Shown piece by piece: positions 39,901 to 51,900 of a DNA stretch of 64,000 bases. Both the position numbers and the translations under genes were made by a program. Position 1 is the stretch's first letter, and every line of letters begins with the position of its first letter. Location: positions 1,612,001 through 1,676,000 of the forward strand of contig JAHDVF020001336.1 of the NCBI GenBank assembly GCA_022606425.2, read 5' to 3'. The notes under the pieces were generated by a model, which was not told the DNA's origin, did not search any database, and worked only from the letters and a program-made list of their open reading frames with translations. Source of the DNA: Lepidostoma basale (Eukaryota; Arthropoda; Insecta; Trichoptera; Lepidostomatidae).

Positions 39901-42900
39901 AAAGATCTGTGAAATCTAATTCATGCCGGAACTTTGAGGTCTTTGTTGCAAATCTGACCTTTGAAAACCAATTTTATTTAATTAAATTGAGTAACCTTTA
40001 CAATTTATAATATATCTGTTCGTAGTTAGGTGAAGGTTAAGGGTGGAAGTCCAATGTTAGTTTGGAAAGGAAATTTATATTATACCTGTATAATACTGTT
40101 AATATCCATTTTTATAAATAATAAAAACATCCCCGTATTGTTGCGTCAAAATTTCAAAACAATCGGTAAACAACAAAATTTCAAAGCAAACGTTTTTTTT
40201 CTAAAAGAAGAAGAAGAAGAAAAATAAGTATAATGTAATAACATGCGCGTATTCTAATGCAACGTTGTGTCAAAATTTCGAAGCCATCGGTAAATAACAA
40301 AATTTCAAAGCAATCGGTTTTTTTTTAAGAAGAATAAAATGATTGGATTTGATTTAAACTACTCTCAAAACCTTCTTGGTACAAATAAGAACAAACTGTG
40401 AAATTTTCAACGAAATCGGGTTAGTACTTTTCGAGAAAATCATTGACAGACATACAGACAGACACACAGACAGACAGACAAACATACATTTTTATATTTA
40501 TATAGACTAGCTGTACCCGGCCACGCGTTGCTATGACTCAGTCTAGTTAAATTGAAAATAATGAGCACACATTTATAATATGTATGTTAAATTTCACAAT
40601 ACTTGTATTCATTAATTAAAACTCTGACGAAACAAACAAACAAACCATCACGCCGTTTCTCCGCAGGGGTAGGCAGAGAGAATGGCCCGCCACACTACTC
40701 TATCCTGGCAAAACTCTCTAGATTCCTCCACATTCATACAACGAGTCATACACGCACGTCGATTCCTCCGACTTCTCAAAATAAAAATTCAGTATCTTCG
40801 CCAAAGTAATATTAAATAATTAATATCACCAAGATTTGTCAATTAATAATAATAATAATAAATTGGATAATTTATAAAGCGCCATTTTTATGAATTACTC
40901 ATCTCAAGGGCGCTGTAGAAGATGCTCCGTTTTATCAACTAGATAATAATAATAATAATACTGATAAAAAAAAAATTATAAACATATTTAATATGAGGGC
41001 TGCACCTGACGAAGTCGATCAGCCCTTCTTGTCAGGAAATGATAATTTGAAAAGGTGCATTTTGAGTCTCGATCTAAACTCTGATTGATTCTCAATGCAC
41101 TTAAGGTCTGCTGGAAGACTGTTCCAGGCTGAAGGGCCGGCTACCGCGAAGGCTCGGTCGCCAAAATTTGTGCTTGGACAGCATTTTGGCACAGTCAATC
41201 TACCGATCGCAGAAGACTTAGCTGATCGCAATGTAGACTGTCTAGCATTCAGGTTCAGGTTCGTTGCCGAGTCCATTGAGTTCAAAGAATAGAAGAAGAA
41301 GAGGACCCATTATTTAAAAATTCTACATTACAAAATATACGATTTAGAAAAAGTCACATTAGAAATATTTAACATTGGTACCATTAAATTTAATAACTTG
41401 AGTATGCCAATGGCTAGAAGATAAAATACAATAAACATGGTAAAATAGAGAGATTTGTTATACAAAAGAAACATTATAAATCAATTGGTAAAAAAATCAA
41501 TTATTAATGTGAAATGGAATTATTAAAAATAATTTTAAGAATGTGTAAATAAAGTGATGTAAAAACTAGTGAAAGTGTTTTAAAAACTATTTATTTACCT
41601 AATCAATGGAATAAAAAAAATTGTTTAAGATATTGAGTTATTAGTGGGGTTAGGATCTTAGAAGATTAATGTTTAATGTTGAAAGGGTGTTGAACCAATT
41701 AATTGCATATGAATATCTTATTTAAAAACTCTCATTTTGAAATGTGTAATTATTACACGGCGCCGTAACGCGCGGACTGTTTTTTTTTAACGGGGTAAGT
41801 TAAAGTGTTACCAATTCAGAGGGGTATACGGACTTGCATTATTGCTGCCAGTGGCAGGAGCGCTCTGGCCTGAGGGGGCCCAAGAGCGAGGGCAGAGCCC
41901 AGCCTCTCCACGGCCAGCTGCTGCTGGTGAGCACGCACGTGCAGTATCCCCGCTGACGTCAGCAGTTCGGCGTTATCGGGGGCACTCCTGTTAATAACAA
42001 TTATAATTATTATAAATAAATTAAAAATCTCACTAACAATCGCGCCGCCTCTCTGAAGGGATAGACAGAAAGAATGGACCGCTACACTGTTTATTCCTGA
42101 CATACTTCTCTCACTTTATCAACATTCATAAATCGTGTCTTGCAAGCACGTTGATTTCTCCGACTCCGCGCGTATCTGACATTGTGATGATTGTACAATT
42201 TCTTAATGCGATTCTAAAAAATGTACCAAGAAAGTCATTTAAACGATTTTTTTTATAAATACAAAATAAATATACTTACGAAATTGAAAATAACATTGTT
42301 TAATCCACAAAATATTTTTTTTAAATATTAAAAAACACGACATGTTTCGGAGGATACCTCCATCTTCAGATGTAAAAATATAATAAAAACTAAACAATGA
42401 AAGACTAATATAAAAAACGCATTTAAAATTCGATACAATAATTTAAAGTTTAAAAATAACCTGGGCTATTTGTAATAAAGACTAATAATTTTTTTTTATC
42501 AGTAAGAACTAATAAATAATATTAAACAATAATAATACATGATGATAAGATAAAAAATATTAAATTGTAATTTAGAAAGTACATACATTTGAAAAGACAT
42601 CATTTATATAGAAATAAATAAATCATCGCGTCTCCCGCGGGGCGAAAAGAGAATGATGGAGTGCCGCATCGGTTAAAGTGTGACAGTCCATTCTTTCTGC
42701 CTACCCTTTCGGGGATACGGCGTGATGGTTAGTTAGTTAGTTAAATAAATCATTAATTTGCATATGATTGGGAATGGGAGCTTGGGAGATTACATGTAGA
42801 CAAAGTATTTAAGGAGAAAGGGGTAAAAGGAGGAATCTGATTATTAATTTTGTTGTCACCCAATTTCACCGACTTGAGGATTTCTAAATTTTCAAGTTTG

Positions 42901-45900
42901 TCAATTTATTGCTATTGTGTGTAGAAATATTGTGTCATTTTTATCGAAACTATAATCAAATTTAATACAAATGTATGTTTTCTTTTCAAATGTATGTTTT
43001 TCTAACTAACTAACTAACTAACCATCACGCCATCTCCCTGAAAGGGTAGGCAGAAAGAATGGACTGTCACACTTTTACTGATGCGGCACTCCATCCTTCT
43101 CTTTTCGCTCCGCGGGAGACGCGGTGTGATGGGTTGCGAACCTCATCGCCACCAATAGGCATCTCCCGTGCACACTTCGATCGTGCAACACCCACAAAAT
43201 AAATCTAAAACAAATAATATAAAATACAATGATATAAAATAAAATAACAAAATAAAAATAATTTAACACAAAATGTTCTTTTTAGATGGTGCACATATTG
43301 TCTATTTAATTTATTTTCCACGAATCCACCGTTTTTTAATTTAGCACATAATGTAATAACACATAATGTTTTTTTTTTCGATGTTGCACATGTTGACATG
43401 GACGATCCGGACTTTTGTGTTTATTTAATTTTGTTTTTCTAAATTACAATTTTATATATTTTTATATTATCATCATGTCATTGTTTAATATTATTCATTA
43501 GTTCTTACTAATAAAAAATAATTATTAGTACTTATTACAAAGAGCCCAGATTAATTTTTAAATTTAAATTAATGTATCGAATTTTAAATGCGTTTTTTAT
43601 ATTAGTCTTATTCGTTTAGTTTTTATTATATTTTTACACCTGAAGATGGGGGTATCTTTCGAAACATGTCGTGTTTTTTTATATTTTGTGGATTAAACAA
43701 AGTTATTTTCAATTTCCTACGTACGAGTATATTACTATGGAATTCCACAGTGATAATGCCTTAGCGTTCAATAAATAAATCAAACTTTGTATTTAACCAC
43801 GGTATGGTTATTTGCCAACTAGTTTCGCTTGGACCCAAGCTTCATCAGGGCAGTAACAACCGTAAGTAAAATAGTAAGAATAAATAATACTGCTATTTAG
43901 AAACATACCCCACGACCCCAAGGAACGGAAAAAGACAAGTAGAACAAAGTTCTTACTCCAGAGCTGCGGTATAGGCCTGCACGGCCCCGGCTAAGTCCCC
44001 CGAGGCTGCCAGAAGCTCCCCGAGCTGCTTGCAGGCCTCGGGTCGGCCTCCAGCCGAGGCCGCTCGTCGAGACCACCGCAGGGCCGGCAGGCGGTTTCCG
44101 AGGGCCGATAGGCATTCCGCTGAAATTTAAATCTTTTCATATCTACTAGGTAATAAGTCTTGAAACTGTTACATTGTCCAAACAAAGTGCCAAGAAACTA
44201 CGAGTGACCCAAAGAGCCATGGAAAGAGCCATGTTAGGAATCCTTTAAGACAGAGTCAGAAACTACGGTGAGAGAATAAACAAAGGTCACTGACATCATC
44301 CACCGGGTGGCAATTCTAAAATGGCAATGGGCAGGCCACGTAGCCAGAAGCTCAGATGAAAAGTGGACAAGAAGACTGCTGACTTGGAGACCGTGGACGG
44401 CGAAGAGAAGTGCAGGGCGACCGCAACTACGGTGGAAGGATGATCTGAACAGACACGTCGGAATAAACTGGATGCAGTCTGCACAGGACAGAGTGACATG
44501 GAAGCGAATGGAGGAGGCCTTTGTCCAGGAGTGAACGGGAATAGGCTGAGGAAGAAGAAGAAGCAGATGAAGATTTCTATTTGAATGATGAACATCTTAG
44601 ATTGTCATTTTTTTTAAGAATTAAAACAATGTTTTTTTTTTCATTGTTTTGGCCGAAACAATATGATACTTTAACATTATAAACCGTTAAATTAAAAAAA
44701 TCTTTTTTTTGTGTATCACAATTGTATTTTTATTTTACGCGACAGCTGTTTCGTCAACCAATGTTGACATCATCTGGTGTTACAATAATATTAACAACTG
44801 TTGATGTCAACATAGGTTGACAAAACAATTATTATATAATATATATGTAATTATTGTAACACCTGTTGATGTCAACATGGGTTGACAAAACAGCTGTTTA
44901 ATAATAACAATGAAAGAATCATTAAGATGGTTTGGCAACATGGAAAGAATGAATGAAGAAAGAATGGTAAAAAAAAATATATGTTAACGATGTAAATGGA
45001 ACTATTATAGAGATAGAGGAAGACCGAGGAAAACGTGGCACGGTCAAATAAATCAAATATTCGGCCATGTGAGAAGTCAGAGAAATCAACGCGCGTGCAT
45101 GACACGATGTATGAATGCTGAGGAAGCGAGAGAAATATGTCAGGAAAGAAAAGTGTGTCAGCCCATTATTTCTTCCTACCCCTTCGAGAGACGATAAATA
45201 AAATTTCTTATTTGGATTTAACCTTGAATACAAGTGATGTAGATAAAAAATAACTTGTGTATACATACGAAACATATTAAACAATTTATGATAAGAAAAC
45301 TAGAAAAATATCTTAATGGGAAAAAAAACTGTTTTTGTTAATGTTACTTCTGACACTTGATGGATTAATTCTGATAGTTTAAGACAGAAATAATTGTGCA
45401 AAGTGCTGATCCATCATATACCATAAGATCCAGCTGCCAATAATCTACGTATCAACTTTAAAAATATATATACGAGTATGTACATACATATCGCACGCTA
45501 AATAGAACACTGGCTTAACTCAAAAAAAACAAGTTTTGCTCAATCTGCACGAGTCGGTGTTTTAATAAAAACAAAAGCCAAGGTGGCAGTGCAAAATGGT
45601 GTTCTTGTGCCGCCCCTTATGTATGGAAGTGAAGCATGGAACTGGCAAAAAAAGGTTGAAAGTAGAATAAATGCAGTAGAAATGAGATCTCTAGGACGAA
45701 TGATCTGTATATGAAAGAGTGACAAATGCAAGTATAAGAAGTGAATGTGGTGCGAATGAAAGTGTTATGAACAAAATAAGGAAAGGGTCATTAAGATGGT
45801 TTGGACACATGGAAAGAATGAGTGAAGACAGAATGGTAAAGAAGGTATATGTAAACGGCGTGAACGGAGCTAGAAATAGAGGAAGGCCGAGGAAAACGTG

Positions 45901-48900
45901 GCACGATCAAATCAATCAAATATTGAATGTCGGTCACGTGAGGAGTCGGAAAATCGACGTGCGTGCATGACAAAATGTATGAATGTAGAGGAAGCGAAAG
46001 AAGTATGTCAGGACAGAACAGTGTGGCGTTCCATTCTGTTCTGCCTATCCTCCGGGGAGACGGCGTTATGGTAAGTTAGTTAGTTAGTCGAAAATCACGT
46101 ACGAATAAAAAAGACCGATATAGTGTAATAGAGGTCAATTGGCGGAATTTTGACTTAATTTTAACGCGAAACGATGGATAGCGTTAACACAAGCCTCTGT
46201 CTAATGTTAACTCAATTATGACCTAAACCATAATCGGTCAGTTTACTATTAAGCGTGCGATATATGAATAAGCTATGTATTTCTTCTTGGATATTGTCTT
46301 TTCGGGAGTACCAGCCCGAAGGCTATTGCTCCCCCCCATGTTGGAAATTTCTTTCTTGGAGATGAAGTTGGATATTGTTGGATGGTGAGGCGAGGGTTAC
46401 TTGGAGGATGTAGTGGGTTGTGTCCGATATTTGGACCTGACTACCCGGGTAGGGTGGAGTGTGGAGGGGTTGGGGATGACCTTGGAAAGGGGCCGAGGTC
46501 TTGGGTGGAGACCGAGGGACGGTGACAGGGAGTGGCCTTGGGTGGGGGCCGGTTGGTCCTGGATATGGAACCAAGTGAGACAAGAGTGGCCTTGGGCGTA
46601 GGCCGGTGGCCTTGGGTGGGGACCGATATGGCAATGAGGTTGAGATACAGGATGGGATAAGGATAGTGGAAAGGAAAGGTTTAGGCATGAAGCGTCGAGT
46701 AAACAGCAGGTAGGCAGCGATGGCGGCGGCGGGGCAGAAGGAGGCGGCAGGACAGGGAGAGGCTGCGGTGCAGGAGGAGACGGCAGGAGAAGCAAGGGAT
46801 GGAGGCGTCCGAGGAACGCCGGCAGACTTGGATATGGCAGCGAGTCAGGAATATGGTAGCAACGGCAAAATGGAGAGCGAGCGATTACGATGGTCAGGAA
46901 CTGTGGCGGCGGCACCGGAGGTTGTCATTTTAATTGGCTGGCTGATGGGAAGGCGTGCAGAGCGATGTACAATTTGAGTATGAGAGTGTGCACCAATAAA
47001 AAACAATAAACCACACATGATGATGCATATACTTGTATATGGAGCTGTTTTTAATCTTAAAGGATTGCCAAAATGCAGAAATTTAATTTTTTTGTGAGAA
47101 GCTTCAAATGACAGTCGCCCGTGGGCGCCATTTTGAAACAACTCGAACATATTTATTTGATACAAAGAAAAAGAATTTTGACAGGTGTAAAAAAAAATTT
47201 CATTTGTTCCAATGACAACTTGAATAATTTCTTCAATATTATTTTTAAGTTCTTACTGGTGTTGGTTTGCTTTAAGTGCCTAATTACTGCTAATTTAAAA
47301 AAACGGTGAATACGTGATACATTAATTAAATAGACAATAATGTGCAGCATCTTAAAATAACATTTTGTGTTAAATTATTTTAATTTTATATCATTGGATT
47401 TTATATGATTTGTTTTAGATTTATTTTGTGGATGTTGGACAATCGAGGTGTGCGTGGGAGATGCCTATTGGTGGCGATGAGGTTCGCAACCCATCACACC
47501 GCGTCTCCCGCGGGGCGAAAAGAGAAGGATGGAGTACCTCATCGGTTAAAATGTGACAGTCCATTATTTCTGCCTACCCTCTCGGGGAGACGGCGTGATA
47601 GTAAGTTAGTTTGTTTTTTTTTAATAGGAGAAAAGTGAGGCAACTCTCATAATAACAATATATTTCGTCCTTTTGTTTATTTAATTAAATTTTCAAAAGA
47701 GGAAGAAAGAGAAGTAAAAAAACGTAATGCTGATGAAAACATAATAAATTATACATTTAATTCCATAAGTTTAGTTAGTCTAGGATAAAAAACCATAGTC
47801 ATAGATTATTTTTCAATCTTAAGACGTTAACACTGGAATTCTATAATTAGTGTGATTTTCTATACGCTACGTGCCAGTGGTTGAGAAGGATAATATAACT
47901 AACTTACTAACCATCACACCGTCTCCCCGAAGGGGTAGGCAGAAAGAATGGACTGCCACACTTTTCTTTCGTGACATATTTCTTTCGATTCCTTAACATT
48001 CATACATCGTGTCATGCACGCGGGTCGATTTCTCTTACTTCTCACGTGGCCGACATTCAATATTTGATTTAGTGCCAAGTGTTCCTCGGTCTTCCTCTAT
48101 TTCTAGTTTCATTTACATCGTTAACATATTTATATATATTTTTACCATTCTTTCCATGTGTCCAAACCATCTTAACGATTCTTTCATTATTTTGTTCATA
48201 ACACCATCAGTCGCACCGCATTTACTTCTTATATTTTCATTCGACACTCTATCATACACATGCGTCTAAGAGATCTCATTTCTACTGCATTCTACTTTCA
48301 TCCTACTTTTGCCAGTTCATGCTTCGCTTCCATACATAAGGGTCAGTACAAGAACACCATTGTGCACTGCCATTTTAGCTCTTAAATGCAACCTCTTTGA
48401 AATTAATGAACGTTCACTGAGATAGATTGGATGTTTTGACAAACTCCTGAAAAAATGACAGGAAACTAATAAGGTTTTAATTTATAACTGAAATTAATAT
48501 ATTATATATGACGCGGCGGCGCCCATTCGTCAACTTCGCTTATATATTGGTAAGTAAGATATAACTCACCTATCCAGTAGTGTATTTCCCAGTCCAGTTT
48601 CTTAGATAGGTTTTCCGCTTCCATCAGCGCTTCGAGAGCCAGTTTGAAACGCTTCTGTCGGAATCTAGAAATAATAAACGAATAAGTCAATAAATAAATA
48701 AGAAATTTAATTAAAACTGATAATATTTTTTTACGCAATATATAAAATTATAAACGGTTAAAAAAAATAACTTTGTTTTCTGTATCACAATTTATTTTGT
48801 TTTACGCGACAGCTGTTTCGTCAACCTATGATGACATCATCAGGTTTTACAATAATATATCAAATGTCAAATTTTCGTGATTTTTCGAACCTTTATATGT

Positions 48901-51900
48901 AAGTATTTGTTCCTATGTCAATTTGAATAATTTCTTTGATATCATTTTGAAGTTCTTGCTGGAGTTGAGTTAGGTACCTAAATATTTTAATTAAAACAAT
49001 TTATTATGTTTCATCGTTTTTGACTCTACACTAAGTGTAATTGTTCCTTCTTATTACTGTTTTATTATTATTATTGTATTATCATATTTCCTCCTATAAC
49101 TAACTTACTAACTAACCATCACGCCGTTTCCCCGAAAGGGTAGACAGAAAGAATGGACTGCAACACTTTAATCGATGCTGCACTCCATTCTTCTCTTTTC
49201 GCCAACGCGAGAGACGCGGTGTGATGGGTTGCGAACCTCATCGCCACCAATAGGCATCTCCCGCGCACACTTCAATCATTCAACGTCTACGTAATAAATC
49301 TAAAACAAATTGAGACCTAACCTCACTCAGCTCGTCTCTCAGGGTATCGCGGAATCGGTCCCAGTCAGCGTCAGCTGTCCGGAATCGCCACTGACCCCGT
49401 TCTGTCTGTCTCACCGCGCCCCCGACCGAAAAGGTGATGAGACGATGATCGCTAGGAACATCGCACTCATGCACTGTCCAGTCGAAGACACAGGGGGACA
49501 GCAGACTCGAGCAGAGCGTGACGTCAATACGACTCTCCCCACAAGGTCCAGCGAAAGTAGGGAGCCTCCCTGGTTGGTTGAGAACGTGTAGGCCTGAAGA
49601 GACCACAAATTCCTCAACATGTTCAGTTCGCCTTATTTGCCTCCTATAAATAGTTACTAATCGTTATTTTAATTTAAATATTTACATATTATAGATACCT
49701 AACTCAAATCCAGCAAAATCTTCAAAATTATATCAAAGAAATTATTCAAATTGACATAGGAACAAATACACATAAAGGTTCGAAAAATCACGAAAATTTG
49801 ACATTTGATTTATTATTGGAATACCTGATGATGTCAACATAGGTTGACGAAACAGATGTCGCGTAAAATAAAATAATTTGTTATGCATAAAAATAAAGTT
49901 ATTTAATTTAACAGTTTAAAATGTTAAGGTATCATAGTATATCAGTCAAAACATTGGACTATTATAAAATTACCTACAATTAATGCGAATGAGAAAATCT
50001 GTTTTAAAGAAGATTTATTATATTTTATGATAATAACACGTGTCGAAAAAGTGCAGGTGGCAGAGATACGGACGCTGAGGACAATAGCAGGAAAGACTAT
50101 TCGAGATAGGATGAGGAACACGGCTATCTGCGAAATCTGCAAGGTGGAAAATATCATAAGGTGGGGCAGACAACGCAGAATATACTGGAATGCGCACGTG
50201 CAGGGGATGGATCATTCCAGAATCCCTCACGTTGTGGCGCGTCAGATTCCTATTGGCTGCCGTTCCCCGGAGGACCGCCAAAGAGATGGACGGATAGCTG
50301 AGGAACTTCCTAAGAGAGGCCAGCCTGACTATAGGAACAGACCAAACGTCTAAAAAGAGAACAAGTAGAAAAATAATAACATATTTCGCCTTTCTAAAGT
50401 ATTATCAAATGTCACAAAAATATTTATTAGAAGATTATATTTGATAATGCCTTATAAAGACAAAACGTGTCATTGTATCCGATTTGTTATCCGATACTTG
50501 TTAGGGATATAGAAGAAGACCGAGGAAAACGTAGTACGATCAAATAAAGCAAATATTGAATGTCAGGAGTCAGAGAAGTCGACGCGCGTGCATGACACGA
50601 TGTACAGATGTTGAGGAAGTCCATTATTTCTGCCCACCCATTAGAGTTTAGATAGGGACGGGAAGACGGCGTGATGGTTAGTTAGTTTTTCTTGTAAGGG
50701 TTTTATCAAATTTGATTCTCATCACATTTGATAATACCCTAGTCAGGTATACTTTATTCACTCCAGGGAGATGATTTGCAATAGTGTTAGTAATACCTTT
50801 TAAATTAGTTATAGAACGCTATCTGATTGGTTACCGGGTCTTAGTTGACTGAGTGTACGGCATTAGCTTCTTAAATACTCGGTGATTAGAAAATTTCATA
50901 CTACTATCTCGAAAAGAGTAAAATAAATTAACTTTAACGGCGGAAGGACATGTTTTTGTTTGTGTATTTGTTTAAAAAATTGTTGTAAAAAAATCCAGAA
51001 AAATTGGAATTTCCAGACAGCATTAGCCGTAACATCAGATATTTGAAAGAATTAAAGAAAAAACTAATTTCTTTATGATTATTAGTTACATCATTAATTG
51101 TTTTTCCAATAAAAATCAATAAACAACATTAAAAAATTAATGGACATACTTTTTTTGTGATTATTTCAATTGAAGCTGAATTTTTATTTTAAAAAAAATG
51201 TTAAGTATAAAATATTACTGTTTTTTTTTTGCCTTTTCCGTTCATAAAAAAATAAAATTACAACGGCGTATAGTGTTTTTGTAAACGCACTGTCACTCAC
51301 ACTATTGCAAACAATCTCCCTGAGTTGAACGGACTCAGATACACTTAACCGTGTGGTGGTCTAGGGGATAGAACGCTTGGCTCCTGATCCAGGGGACATG
51401 GGTTCGAGCCTGGACACGACCAGATTCCTTCTTCATAATAATGAGCTGTTTTCTGCTCATTTTGAAGATTGTAAAATAAATTCTAATATCATTGATGTAA
51501 ATCCTTGATATTAGTCTTTTTTTTTTTAAAACAACATTTTTGTCGATTTCGCAACCACGGTGGTGGATCGGTTACGAAAGGCCAACCAATAACTTACTAA
51601 CATAAACATGTATTTCTTTTACAGGTACGCAGCGCCCCGACTGAGGTTTCCGTGGTTTCCTCAGTTGTAAGACAAATGTCAGGGTGCCATTTAGCTAGTC
51701 CATGGAAACACAAGACAGGCACACTAACAAACACTCAGTTCAAATCGCACACAAAAGCACCATCATTGTTCAAGAAGAAACAAAGTATTTAATTACTTAC
51801 AGGCATTTCGATATTTGCTTTATGTAATCAATATTGGCTGGACTCAGGCGGTTGCAGCATCTAAACTCTTCAATCGCCTCACCAAGTTTTTCTTCATCAG

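Noticed and set aside
46397..46915. 172-codon proline-rich ORF as a gene
   Set aside because: The frame is open on both strands because of the G/C bias; there are no domains and no splice or start context.
51343..51416. Functional tRNA gene
   Set aside because: Acceptor and T-stem mismatches and an irregular anticodon loop; kept only as tRNA-like.
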